DNA from: a virus
IMG/VR virus record: IMGVR_UViG_3300043429_000833
Location: 1 to 28,007 of that record
Reading direction: 5' to 3' (one strand)
DNA: 28,007 bases
This document shows positions 18,428 through 26,179 of the stretch, one piece after another; the first letter of the stretch is position 1, and every line of letters begins with the position of its first letter. A program made the position numbers and the translations under genes. Under the pieces are notes generated by a model that saw only the letters and a program-made list of their open reading frames with translations, had not been told where the DNA came from and made no database searches.

Positions 18428-19315
18428 TTAAGATCTCGGTGCTAGGTTTGGTTGATTGACACTAGATACTGGCTGTGGTACACCTCTTGGTGTTCTAAAG
18501 TAGTCTGCTTTTGTCCATAGTTCAATTTCTTGTAACTCTATAGATAATCCTATGGCTGTTGGCGCTCTAGAGCCTCTATAAAAAGATGGACCTGCTGGTG
18601 CATAGTCAACAGATACATTTTTAACTACACAGGGTTTAAACTTATAAAGATATTCATCATTAGGAAAAATTCGTATCTCTAGTATTTCAGGATAAGTGAA
18701 GAAAGAGCCAGTGGCGCTGAGAGCCGGAGAGCTATGATATTTAAATATTCTAATTATTCTTTCTAATATATCGCTTTCGGGCTTATTGTTCGGCGTGAAC
18801 TTCCATGAAAATGAATGAGTTTTAAATTCTGGTGTCTTAAAGGTTGTTGTTTGATAAGGATTAACAGCCAACCCTGTAGCTGATGTTAATGCTCCCTGGG
18901 CCCGCGAGGGTAGCGCTGACACTGCTTCTGCGCCAACAGCGGCGCCAAAATTATACAAATTTGGTAATGCGCCTGTTTGGCGATTAAATCCTGCTGATGC
19001 CACAGCCTCTGCCGCCATGCCATAAACTGGTCCAAGACTTTCGGTGCTATAAGTCACTGATGTAGTATCAACAAGTTTAGAAGGTATTGGCAACCTTATA
19101 CTGTTTAGAGGATTATAAAAAGGCTGCTCGCGAATTGATCTTCTTGTATATTCAGAGAAACGCATATGAATATATGCATCGGATATATCAGCTGGGAATG
19201 TTAGATTTTGATCAGCTGCAATATACCTGCCTCGATCTCCATATACTGCTGCGGCATCACCTACTGCAAAAAGTGCAGCCGCCCGAAGGCCGACGCCGAC
19301 AAGTGCTCCTGACAT
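18428..19315 (-). CDS. 48: Baseplate tail tube cap / initiator protein (gp48/gp54 family)
   Basis: This 295-residue protein is the first gene of the leftward operon. Its C-terminal half has the tail tube fold features of T4 gp48 and gp54: HSFSWKFTPNNKPESDILER, a FFTYPEILEIRIFPNDEYLY stretch and IGLSIELQEIELWTKADYF. These proteins sit on the gp27 hub and start polymerisation of the tail tube. The N-terminal 60 residues are Ala/Gly-rich. A good ribosome-binding site, AAGGAAG (19320-19326, minus strand), stands 4 bases before the ATG, and a late-promoter-like AATAAATA lies just upstream. gp48 and gp54 are paralogues and I cannot separate them from sequence alone. The 210-residue tube-like protein at 20417-21049 may be the partner. 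Confidence 0.8.
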   Translation of the reverse strand: MSGALVGVGLRAAALFAVGDAAAVYGDRGRYIAADQNLTFPADISDAYIHMRFSEYTRRSIREQPFYNPLNSIRLPIPSKLVDTTSVTYSTESLGPVYGMAAEAVASAGFNRQTGALPNLYNFGAAVGAEAVSALPSRAQGALTSATGLAVNPYQTTTFKTPEFKTHSFSWKFTPNNKPESDILERIIRIFKYHSSPALSATGSFFTYPEILEIRIFPNDEYLYKFKPCVVKNVSVDYAPAGPSFYRGSRAPTAIGLSIELQEIELWTKADYFRTPRGVPQPVSSVNQPNLAPRS

Positions 19316-19328
19316 ATTACTTCCTTCA

Positions 19329-19354
19329 AATAAATAGAGTTTGACTTATTTATT
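19329..19354. promoter_or_regulatory. Two opposed late-promoter-like elements between divergent operons
   Basis: The spacer at 19316-19368 separates the minus and plus operons. On the plus strand AATAAATA lies at 19329-19336; its exact inverted copy TATTTATT lies at 19347-19354, reading AATAAATA on the minus strand. Each matches the T4 late promoter core TATAAATA in 7 of 8 bases, and T4-type late promoters use a single -10 box read by a gp55-like sigma. The plus box is 32 bases before the gp4 ATG and the minus box 31 bases before the tube cap ATG, so both have room for a start site. The boxes point at each other, so the two promoters would overlap. The assignment is by motif and position only. 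Confidence 0.6.
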
Positions 19355-19368
19355 GAGAGTCCAAAGTG

Positions 19369-19812
19369 ATGGCTAAATATTATCAAGGTATGTTTAAACC
19401 AAAAAACCCCGCTAAGTACAGAGGAGACGTCAGTAGCATAACGTATCGTTCAAGCTGGGAGCTTCGGCTCATGAGTCACTTTGACTTACATCCAAATGTT
19501 ATTTGGTGGTCTTCAGAAGAAAAGGCCATACCTTATATATCCCCTGTTGACGGCAGACCCCATCGTTACTTTCCCGATTTTATTATATGTACACAAAATA
19601 CTGCCGGCAAGCAACAAACCATTATGATAGAAGTTAAGCCTCTCAAGCAAACAATGGAGCCAACTAAGACGGACAAGATAAATAAGAAGTATATTAATGA
19701 AGTATATACTTGGGGCGTCAATAGCAGTAAATGGAATGCCGCCAAAGAGTACTGCAAAGATAGAGGCTGGACTTTTCAAATTATGACTGAAAAGGAGATA
19801 TTCGGTAAGTGA
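19369..19812 (+). CDS. 4: Head completion nuclease gp4 (T4 gp50/gp4)
   Basis: The 147-residue product matches T4 gp4 (150) in size and layout. Conserved pieces are FKPKNPAKYRGD, YRSSWELRLMSHFD and YFPDF, then MIEVKPL. They supply a PD-(D/E)xK nuclease signature: Glu31, Pro69-Asp70, Glu88-x-Lys90. gp4 acts on filled heads to finish the neck before tail joining. An in-frame GTG lies one codon upstream at 19366; I prefer the ATG because GAGAG (19355-19359) gives a 9-base spacing. The stop overlaps the next start. It is the first gene of the rightward operon. In T4 gene 4 is also next to genes 2 and 53. Confidence 0.92.
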   Translation: MAKYYQGMFKPKNPAKYRGDVSSITYRSSWELRLMSHFDLHPNVIWWSSEEKAIPYISPVDGRPHRYFPDFIICTQNTAGKQQTIMIEVKPLKQTMEPTKTDKINKKYINEVYTWGVNSSKWNAAKEYCKDRGWTFQIMTEKEIFGK

Positions 19813-20417
19813 CCTCATACATATTTCAGCGCATAGCCAAACTAGGTAAGGCTGAAGGAATTGATCAAACTATTCGGCAAAGAGATGCAAGAACTTGGTT
19901 TCGTACCCGAGCATTGGCGATTACATCCGTCAACCGCCAGAAGCTCATGCAAGATCCTGATGCAGATAATCTGGCTAATATAATTGACGAAAATTCCATT
20001 GGGAGCATGTATTCATTTTTCTATAATCCAAAGCATAAGAAAACTCTACCTTACTATGATTTGTTCCCTCTTATATTTGTAATAGGTCTAAAGCCAGACG
20101 GTTTTCTAGGAATTAATCTTCACTATCTACCACCAGTGCTAAGAGCAAAGTTAATGGATCAGTTGTATGCTATTACCAATAATAAGAAATTTGACTCTAC
20201 TACAAAGCTTAAAGTAAGTTATGAGTTATTAAACAAGGCTGCAAGATTTAGATATTTTGCTCCGTGTGTAAAGCATTACTTGTTTGATCATGTACAGTCA
20301 AAATTTTTAAATATAGAACCTTCGTTCTGGGATGTAGCACTCATGCTTCCGACCGAAAAGTTTGTCAAGACAGACAAAGACACTGTGTGGAACAAGTCCA
20401 GGAGTCAAGTAGTCTAA
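19809..20417 (+). CDS. 2: Probable DNA end protector gp2-like protein
   Basis: The 202-residue protein starts with GTG overlapping the gp4 stop (GTGA); AAGGAG at 19792-19797 is a strong ribosome-binding site 11 bases upstream. The central part (FYNPKHKKTLPYYDLFPLIF, then GFLGINLHYLPPVLRAKLMD, and FRYFAPCVKHYLFDHVQSKF) belongs to a family widespread in T4-like aquatic phages and often annotated as DNA end protector gp2. T4 gp2 binds packaged DNA ends and protects them from RecBCD; it is also a head-completion protein. The T4-like adjacency to gp4 supports the name. I see no membrane segment or nuclease motif. The assignment rests on remembered family annotation and synteny, so a different virion role is possible. 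Confidence 0.6.
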   Translation: MTSYIFQRIAKLGKAEGIDQTIRQRDARTWFRTRALAITSVNRQKLMQDPDADNLANIIDENSIGSMYSFFYNPKHKKTLPYYDLFPLIFVIGLKPDGFLGINLHYLPPVLRAKLMDQLYAITNNKKFDSTTKLKVSYELLNKAARFRYFAPCVKHYLFDHVQSKFLNIEPSFWDVALMLPTEKFVKTDKDTVWNKSRSQVV

Positions 20418-21049
20418 TGGCATTCAATATACAAAATTTTACATCTAATGTAAATAGATATGGCGTACTTCAAACAAATAGATATGAAGTTGTATTTTCG
20501 CCACCTGCAGGACTAGCTAGTTCTTTCGGCAGAGATACATCAGAACTACTGACATACCGTGCAGATAGTGTTAAGATGCCAGGAGTTAATTTTGCTAATT
20601 ATGAAACTAGAAGATATGGCGTAGGTAATGTCGTCAAATCTCCTACAAATGTACAATTTTCTGATATTGATATATCTTTTATAGAAGCAGAAAATCAAGA
20701 AGTCTTTGATCTTTTCTATAAGTGGTCCAATTTAATTGTTAACTACGGCGATCCTATCGCTGGAGTTCCTGTTTCAGAAGTCCCTGGATTATTGAGACAA
20801 TTATATGCAACAAATTATAAGGATACTATTGTTTCAAAGATTGTTGAAATAAAAATATTCAACAATAGAGGTACTAATAAATCTGTAGGTAATACTCCGC
20901 CTCCAGTAATACCTACCGGTATAATAGAACTGATAGATGCATTTCCTATCTCAGTAACGGATAATGCTCTGTCTTGGAGTAATAACAATAATCTATTTAA
21001 AGTTAATGTGCAGTTTGCATTTAATCATTGGCGCTTTAAGCGAGCATAG
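20417..21049 (+). CDS. Tail tube-fold protein (gp19/gp54 family)
   Basis: The chosen ATG overlaps the previous stop (TAATG) and follows AGGAG at 20400-20404; an in-frame ATG at 20387 would sit inside the upstream gene and is less likely. The 210-residue product has the tail tube pattern: TNRYEVVFSPP near the N-terminus, then LTYRADSVKMPGVNFANYE, FYKWSNLIVNYG in the middle and SWSNNNNLFKVNVQFAFNHW before the end. T4 gp19 (163), gp48 and gp54 share this fold. Length and position near the tube cap suggest a gp54-like initiator or a second tube protein rather than the main tube subunit, but I cannot decide. The next gene follows after 15 bases with a clear GGAGA site. Confidence 0.7.
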   Translation: MAFNIQNFTSNVNRYGVLQTNRYEVVFSPPAGLASSFGRDTSELLTYRADSVKMPGVNFANYETRRYGVGNVVKSPTNVQFSDIDISFIEAENQEVFDLFYKWSNLIVNYGDPIAGVPVSEVPGLLRQLYATNYKDTIVSKIVEIKIFNNRGTNKSVGNTPPPVIPTGIIELIDAFPISVTDNALSWSNNNNLFKVNVQFAFNHWRFKRA

Positions 21050-21064
21050 TGGAGAACTAATATA

Positions 21065-21772
21065 ATGGCACTACCTAAAGTAAAGCATTCTATTCACGAA
21101 TTCAAAATACCTTCTACCTCAAAGAAGCAAACATTCAGACAATTCTTGGTGAGAGAAGAAAAGATTCTTCTTATGGCCAAGTCATCTGAAGATTCTGCTG
21201 ATATCTTTAGAGCCATGAAGCAAATAGTAAACAACTGCTGTATGGATGATTCGTTTGATATTGATAAGCTTTCTGTATTTGATCTAGAATATCTGTTCCT
21301 AAAGCTACGATCAATATCAGTCAGCAACATTGTGAAGGTATCTTATAGAGATAACGATGATGAAAGGATCTATGATTTCGAAATTGATCTAGATAAGATT
21401 GAAGTAGAATTTCCGGAAAATGTAGAAAAGGTAATTAAGATCACTGATTCCATGGGTATTGTAATGAAGTGGCCTGCTGCATCTATTTTTGATGATAAGG
21501 ACTATTTTAAGACTAATTCTGCATATTATGAACTGATACTAAGATGTATTGATAAGATCTATGATGGCGAAGACATCTACGAGGCTTCGGATTATTCAAA
21601 TAAGGATGTAGAAGAATTCTTGGATGATTGTAACGTTGCAACACTAGAAAAAATTCAGGCCTTTATGTCTAATACACCCCGACTTTACCATAAGCTTGAA
21701 TACAAGAATTCAAACGGCAAAGATCGTGTCATTGAACTAACGAGTCTGACTGATTTTTTTACATTGGGCTGA
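21065..21772 (+). CDS. 26: Baseplate hub assembly protein gp26-like, zero-frame product
   Basis: The 235-residue zero-frame product resembles the T4 gp26 baseplate hub family (T4 gp26 has 208): LPKVKHSIHEFKIPSTSKKQ, FRAMKQIVNNCC, FDLEYLFLKLRSIS, then an acidic middle and a short helical C-terminus. In T4, gp26, gp51 and gp28 are needed to assemble the hub, and gp26 and gp51 are neighbouring genes, so a chaperone role is likely. GGAGA (21051-21055) lies 9 bases before the ATG. The last codons contain seven T (21754-21760) just before the stop at 21770-21772, where a -1 shift opens a further 61 codons (separate entries). The gp26 family call is firm; the role in tail assembly follows from the family. 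Confidence 0.85.
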   Translation: MALPKVKHSIHEFKIPSTSKKQTFRQFLVREEKILLMAKSSEDSADIFRAMKQIVNNCCMDDSFDIDKLSVFDLEYLFLKLRSISVSNIVKVSYRDNDDERIYDFEIDLDKIEVEFPENVEKVIKITDSMGIVMKWPAASIFDDKDYFKTNSAYYELILRCIDKIYDGEDIYEASDYSNKDVEEFLDDCNVATLEKIQAFMSNTPRLYHKLEYKNSNGKDRVIELTSLTDFFTLG

Positions 21773-21823
21773 ATCACAATACTCTAGAGAACTACTATCA
21801 AATGTTGTTCTCTTTGATTCAGC
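21754..21823 (+). promoter_or_regulatory. Programmed -1 frameshift signal: T7 slippery site plus stem-loop
   Basis: The slippery run T TTT TTT is at 21754-21760 (zero frame gat ttt ttt aca). After a 7-base spacer, GCTGAATCA (21768-21776) pairs perfectly with TGATTCAGC (21815-21823), a 9-bp stem. Above a 9-base bulge against one base, AGAGAAC (21786-21792) pairs with GTTCTCT (21807-21813), closing a 14-base loop. The zero-frame stop lies inside the first stem. The window shared by the two frames is only 16 bases and contains this one slippery heptamer. Spacing and geometry fit known -1 frameshift sites. Pairing is seen directly; its use in the cell is inferred. Confidence 0.8.
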
Positions 21824-21945
21824 ATCACAAGTATTCAATAGCTGAAGTCGAAGACCTTATACCATTTGAACGCGACATCTTTGTACAGATGCTTTTACAA
21901 TTCCTTCAGGAACTTAAAGAGCAGCGCGAAAAAAATGGCAAATAA
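21754..21945 (+). CDS. -1 frame extension of the gp26-like gene (gp51-like part)
   Basis: Slipping back one base after codon 232 (21758-21760) and reading on from 21760 gives 61 residues to a TAA at 21943-21945, for a fusion of 293 residues. The extension reads as real protein: NYYQMLFSLIQHHKYSIAEV, then EDLIPFERDIFVQMLL, a helical pattern like the end of gp26/gp51-type hub assembly proteins in related phages. The frame has no start codon at its 5' end: a TGA at 21751-21753 closes it directly before the T run. An internal ATG at 21802-21804 after AGAGA (21786-21790) could instead start a separate 47-residue protein by reinitiation. The end overlaps the holin start by 11 bases. Confidence 0.8.
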   Translation, partial: FFYIGLNHNTLENYYQMLFSLIQHHKYSIAEVEDLIPFERDIFVQMLLQFLQELKEQREKNGK

Positions 21946-22240
21946 TGTTGAAGAAAATTGGATTAAATCTTATTGGAGGCCAGCTATGGGTTGGCTTTAT
22001 ATGTTGATATGCTTTGTCGACTTTGTTCTTTATCCTGTATTGACCATGGCCATGCCAGTATTTCTACATGCTTTTGGTGTAGAAAATGTTAGCTACATGC
22101 CATGGAGCAGTATTACCTTGACTAATGGTGGTCTCATACACATTTCATTTGGTGCTATTCTAGGCATCACTGCATGGACTCGTGGACTCGAGAAAGTTAG
22201 AAGAAATAGAAGTGTGGATGAAAGAGATAACATAGCATGA
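21935..22240 (+). CDS. Holin-like small membrane protein (3-TM holin family)
   Basis: The preferred ATG at 21935 gives 101 residues; an in-frame ATG 23 codons earlier lies inside the upstream gene and lacks support. Residues 17-48 form one or two hydrophobic segments ([20 protein letters not shown] and following), and 66-82 another ([17 protein letters not shown]), followed by a basic tail KVRRNR (87-92). The WRPAMGW start and the [17 protein letters not shown] ending resemble the three-TM holin family found in marine T4-like phages and gene transfer agents. A holin would form pores in the inner membrane for lysis. It overlaps both neighbours (11 bases upstream, ATGA downstream), so it is made with the tail proteins. 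No endolysin gene is next to it. A virion membrane role cannot be excluded. Confidence 0.7.
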   Translation: MANNVEENWIKSYWRPAMGWLYMLICFVDFVLYPVLTMAMPVFLHAFGVENVSYMPWSSITLTNGGLIHISFGAILGITAWTRGLEKVRRNRSVDERDNIA

Positions 22241-25200
22241 AAGAACTACCAAAGCAGCCAAATGAGCAAAAAGTTGGAAGTTCTCGTGCTGCAATAGAGC
22301 GCAATCCTTCTCTTGCCGCTGTTAATAGATTAAAATCTGTCATGAGATCGTTTAAACAAGTCACTAACGATGATGCTATATCTGCGCAAAGATCTAATCT
22401 GTTGCAACAGAGTGGGCAGACTAAAACAGCTGATCTTTTGAGTGGGATGAATATAACATCTGACCAATTGGTCATTGGCGCTGAGCAACAAAATAAACTT
22501 CTTAGAGATATTATTAAACTGTTTGATACGTCTAGCAGTAATACTGGTGTTCCAGATTTTGATCTGGGCGGCCGCCGCAGAAGGGATGCCAGATCTTCTG
22601 GTCAGCGTCGCAATCGTAGTGCACTAAGAAGATTCAGTCCTCGCTTCATCAGAAGAGATGCTCGTAGAATCCAGAGAGCTGTTAGTGGAAAAATAGGAAC
22701 ACTCAGGCGGCATATAACAACATTGACCGCACCTCGTGCTGCAGCACCAGGCCTGTCGTTAGCGGCATCAACACCAAGACCACCAGTAGCACCTGAAGCG
22801 CCAAGAGTACCGGCAAGACCACCAGTAGCACCTGAAGTACAAGCAAGACAAGTAGCACCTGAAGTACAAGCAAGACCACCAGTAGCACCTGAAGTACAAG
22901 CAAGACCAGTAGCACCTGAAGCGCCAAGAGTACCGGCAAGACCACCAGTAGCACCTGAAGTACAAGCAAGACAAGTAGCACCTGAAGTACAAGCAAGACC
23001 ACCAGTAGCACCTGAAGTACCAAGAGTACCTGAAGTACCAAGAGTACCGGCAAGACCACCAGTAGCACCTGAAGTACAAGCAAGACAAGTAGCACCTGAA
23101 GTACAAGCAAGACCACCAGTAGCACCTGAAGTACCAAGAGTACCTGAAGTACCAAGAGTACCTGCAAGACCACCAGTAGCACCTGAAGTACAAGCAAGAC
23201 AAGTAGCACCTGAAGCGCCAAGAGTACCGGCAAGACCACCAGTAGCACCTGAAGTACAAGCAAGACAAGTAGCACCTGAAGTACAAGCAAGACCACCAGT
23301 AGCACCTGAAGTACCAAGAGTACCTGAAGTACCAAGAGTACCTGAAGTACAAGCAAGACCTGTAGTAGCACCTGAAGTACCAAGAGTACCTGAAGTACCA
23401 AGAGTACCTGAAGTACCAAGAGTACCTGAAGTACCAAGAGTACCTGAAGTACCAAGAGTACCTGAAGTACAAGCAAGACCAGTAGCAGAAGCAACAAGAC
23501 CAGTAGCACCAGAGATACCAAGAGCACCAGTAGCACCTGAAGTACCAAGAGCACCAGTAGCACCTGAAGTACCAAGAGTACCTGAAGTACCGGCAAGACC
23601 AGATGCACAAAGAGTAACAGCACCGTCAGTAGAATCTTCTGCAACGCCTAGACAAACTGGAAGAGGACTCACAGCATCAAGATTGCAAGCAGCTGGATTA
23701 GGTGCAATATTCACTGCAATTGATGGGCTTATGCTTGTTACTGAATTGGATCAGATTGAGTACGAATACTCAACAAACCAGATCAATCAAGAAGAATATA
23801 AGAAAAAATACAGCGCTGCTTTTGGTTCTTTTCTAGGATCCACAGCAGGAGCTGCTGCATTGGGTGCAATCGGAGTTGCAATCGGTGCACCGATGTTTGG
23901 TATCGGATCCCTTGTATTAGGAACCATAGGTGGTGTTGTTGGTTCTTTTGCAGGATCACAAGTTGGAGCATGGATAGGTGAAACGGTTGCATCCAGCGTA
24001 CTAAACGATAGTCCTCCTAGAGCTCCTAGTACTAGGGATATGACAACACGTGATCAAGAAGAAATAAGAAATTTACTAGCAGATCAACAATTCAGAAGCT
24101 CTGTTGATCCAAACATTGTAGCAGTGCTAGAGATTATTTCTGATGAATCTCAAATTAATCTGAGAAATAGAACAAGTGCACGTGGTGCCAAAAATATTCT
24201 CAATAATCTTGTACAAGAAAATCAAGCAGCATTTGCACAAGCTTATAGAAGAAGAGAACAACAACCTTCAGCAGCTACACCAGTACCTGCAACACCAGTA
24301 ACACCAGTACCTGCAACACCAGTAACACCAGTACCTGCAACACCAGCAACACCAGTTATACCACCAGTACCTGCAACACCAGCAGTAGCACAGCAGATAC
24401 AACCAATAACTCAACAAGATAATGAAGTTATAAGAACTCCTGGTGAAAGTACACGTGATTATAATCGCAGAGTTAGAGAAGATCAACGAAGAAGATTGGC
24501 TGTTACTAGTTCAATTGTTCAGCCGTCATCACCTACACCAGCTTCTTCAGAAGTGTCTGCTGCTACTCCAGTTGCAACAGAAAGTACTAGACCAAGAACA
24601 ATAGCTGATGCAGAACGAGTATGGCCAACAGGTCATGTAGAAGATCTCAGAGGCCTGGTTCGTAGCCGACTGAACATGGCCAGACAGCCTGAGCGCTTTG
24701 AAGAAGTTATGGAAGCCATGATTGGACTTCTCCCTAATGGATTAGCAAGAAGTAGTTTTCTTAATGAAAGCTTGCTTAGGGATTATCTGAGAGCCAACCC
24801 TGGCAAACGCATTGAAGCAAATAGCTTAATGGATAAAGCAGGCCAAGCAATAATTCAGGGCGGGCAAGAAACACAAGAATTGCTTAATAATGTACCAACC
24901 CCAGATAATACTAGATCTGAACTAGAAACTCGCTTGTCAGCATCACTGCTTGATGACGAACAAGGCCCAGCAAAAGATGCTATTGCTGTGGGTAAAAACT
25001 CTGCTATAGGTATCGATGATAGTGATGCACGCACACATTCAAGCGATCTGCCTTATCCAGAAAACCTAATTGACATGTTGTCTAGAACCGAATTCAATGA
25101 ATTGGCTATTGAGGCGGAAGATATTATATTTGATGGTGAAGTAAATGTTATAAGAGAAGATGCACCAACATTTGGTGCAGCCCCAACACAGCAGCCATTG

Positions 25201-26178
25201 CCATCTACTAATACTAATGATTCATCATACGCTACACCTATTTCCTCTAGTACTTCAAGTTCAACATCAGCATCGACATCAGCAAATCTTGCATCGACCC
25301 CGCCAACAACAGCCATGGCCACACCAAGCACATCTACTGCTGGTGCGCCAGCATCAATGCCAAGCGCTACGCCAGTGGCTGGGGAGATGGCAATGCCTTC
25401 TCTTTCTACAACCACTGCTATGCCTACTGCAGCTGCTTCTTCTGGTTCATCTTCAGAAAGTACTTCTAGTCAAGGACAAATAACAGAAGTTGTTCAAGCA
25501 GGTGCAGGTTTTACAGTGGTTCGTTATTCTGATGGCCGTGTTGAAAGAAGAACAGGTGCTAGAAACTGGCGAAACAATAACCCAGGTAACATAGAATTTG
25601 GTGATTTTTCTAGACGATTTGGTGCCATTGGCACTGATGGTAGATTTGCAATCTTCCCGTCTTATCAAGCAGGAAAAGCAGCAAAGGAAGCATTAATTTT
25701 TGAAGGCAGAAATTATCGTGACCTCAATATAGGACAAGCAATAACACGATACGCCCCGCCATCAGAAAACAATACAGCTGCATATATTAACTCGGTAGTA
25801 CAAGCCACTGGTGCAACACCTAGCACACCAATGCAATCTTTGACTTCTGCTCAGCGTACAAGCATGTTAAATGCTATGGAGCGTGTAGAAGGATTTAGAG
25901 TCGGAAGAGTTGAGGTATTACAACAACCTTCGACAGCTACAGCTGCAGCTATTCCAACTGCTCCTTCGGTCCCAGCGGCTTCCGATGGTCTAGCTCTCAA
26001 TACAGCTGGAACGGAAGCAGCAGTCAGTGACCAAGCACGTTTAAGAAATAGTGGCGCCGCACCTTCTGTAATTGTAACTCCTCCCAATGTCAATGCTCCA
26101 GCTTCCAATATACCACAATCTAGAACAGCAATGGGTGAAGTACCGTTAAATAAAAGATTAGAAGCACAGGTATTGTAA
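22237..26178 (+). CDS. Large tail protein: Pro-rich repeat, glycine zipper, C-terminal RNNNPGN domain
   Basis: The 1313-residue protein is not assignable to a T4 gene. In order: a helical N-terminus (about 1-105, with [15 protein letters not shown]); a strongly basic stretch (113-163, many Arg); a Pro/Val/Glu/Arg tandem repeat (181-458); a glycine-zipper hydrophobic region (about 529-588) able to form two membrane or pore helices; an [11 protein letters not shown] repeat (about 679-718); a charged helical part; a Ser/Thr/Ala-rich stretch (about 995-1080); and a folded C-terminal domain (about 1090-1215) with [14 protein letters not shown] and [23 protein letters not shown] domains are common in phage virion proteins thought to act on or bind peptidoglycan; no enzyme activity is shown. 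It starts within the holin stop (ATGA). It may be a tail interior, tape-measure-like or cell-wall-acting protein. Assignment is open. Confidence 0.6.
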   Translation: MKELPKQPNEQKVGSSRAAIERNPSLAAVNRLKSVMRSFKQVTNDDAISAQRSNLLQQSGQTKTADLLSGMNITSDQLVIGAEQQNKLLRDIIKLFDTSSSNTGVPDFDLGGRRRRDARSSGQRRNRSALRRFSPRFIRRDARRIQRAVSGKIGTLRRHITTLTAPRAAAPGLSLAASTPRPPVAPEAPRVPARPPVAPEVQARQVAPEVQARPPVAPEVQARPVAPEAPRVPARPPVAPEVQARQVAPEVQARPPVAPEVPRVPEVPRVPARPPVAPEVQARQVAPEVQARPPVAPEVPRVPEVPRVPARPPVAPEVQARQVAPEAPRVPARPPVAPEVQARQVAPEVQARPPVAPEVPRVPEVPRVPEVQARPVVAPEVPRVPEVPRVPEVPRVPEVPRVPEVPRVPEVQARPVAEATRPVAPEIPRAPVAPEVPRAPVAPEVPRVPEVPARPDAQRVTAPSVESSATPRQTGRGLTASRLQAAGLGAIFTAIDGLMLVTELDQIEYEYSTNQINQEEYKKKYSAAFGSFLGSTAGAAALGAIGVAIGAPMFGIGSLVLGTIGGVVGSFAGSQVGAWIGETVASSVLNDSPPRAPSTRDMTTRDQEEIRNLLADQQFRSSVDPNIVAVLEIISDESQINLRNRTSARGAKNILNNLVQENQAAFAQAYRRREQQPSAATPVPATPVTPVPATPVTPVPATPATPVIPPVPATPAVAQQIQPITQQDNEVIRTPGESTRDYNRRVREDQRRRLAVTSSIVQPSSPTPASSEVSAATPVATESTRPRTIADAERVWPTGHVEDLRGLVRSRLNMARQPERFEEVMEAMIGLLPNGLARSSFLNESLLRDYLRANPGKRIEANSLMDKAGQAIIQGGQETQELLNNVPTPDNTRSELETRLSASLLDDEQGPAKDAIAVGKNSAIGIDDSDARTHSSDLPYPENLIDMLSRTEFNELAIEAEDIIFDGEVNVIREDAPTFGAAPTQQPLPSTNTNDSSYATPISSSTSSSTSASTSANLASTPPTTAMATPSTSTAGAPASMPSATPVAGEMAMPSLSTTTAMPTAAASSGSSSESTSSQGQITEVVQAGAGFTVVRYSDGRVERRTGARNWRNNNPGNIEFGDFSRRFGAIGTDGRFAIFPSYQAGKAAKEALIFEGRNYRDLNIGQAITRYAPPSENNTAAYINSVVQATGATPSTPMQSLTSAQRTSMLNAMERVEGFRVGRVEVLQQPSTATAAAIPTAPSVPAASDGLALNTAGTEAAVSDQARLRNSGAAPSVIVTPPNVNAPASNIPQSRTAMGEVPLNKRLEAQVL
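22777..23610 (+). repeat. Tandem repeat coding for a Pro/Val/Glu/Arg-rich rod
   Basis: About 834 bases consist of nested 15-18 base units. The commonest encode VPEVPR (gtacctgaagtaccaaga) and APEVQAR; about 20 APEV/APEA/APEI units are present. A higher-order block [19 protein letters not shown] plus VPRVPEV-type units is repeated several times nearly identically. The reading frame is kept throughout. The residues used are almost only Ala, Pro, Val, Glu, Gln and Arg, with alternating charges, so an extended polyproline-like rod is likely. Near identity at DNA level shows recent expansion, and length should vary among relatives. All three minus-strand frames are also open here because the repeat lacks stops; those are artefacts. 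Confidence 0.95.
24271..24390 (+). repeat. Short Pro/Thr/Ala repeat in the same tail gene
   Basis: A 24-base unit, ccagtacctgcaacaccagt plus aaca, recurs at least twice in succession with further partial copies. It encodes TPVPATPV-type units (residues about 679-718) and acts as a second proline-rich linker between the hydrophobic region and the downstream charged segment. It is distinct in codons and residues from the larger upstream repeat. Confidence 0.8.
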
Positions 26179-26179
26179 A

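Noticed and set aside
20387-20416. Earlier in-frame ATG for the tail tube-fold gene
   Set aside because: It would overlap the upstream gene by 31 bases and add ten residues unlike the family start. The ATG at 20417 has TAATG coupling and a ribosome-binding site.
21751-21775. T run and downstream hairpin as a transcription terminator
   Set aside because: The T run precedes the stem, not follows it, and coding continues on both sides, so a frameshift signal explains it better.
22197-22475. Minus-strand frame across the holin/tail gene junction
   Set aside because: It overlaps two well-supported plus-strand genes that are joined by ATGA coupling, and its product shows no family features.
22602-23714. 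Long minus-strand open frames (370, 313 and 280 residues) opposite the large tail gene
   Set aside because: All three antisense frames are open only because the proline repeat contains no stop triplets in any frame. The products are pure low complexity, with no start signals, and lie opposite a well-supported gene.
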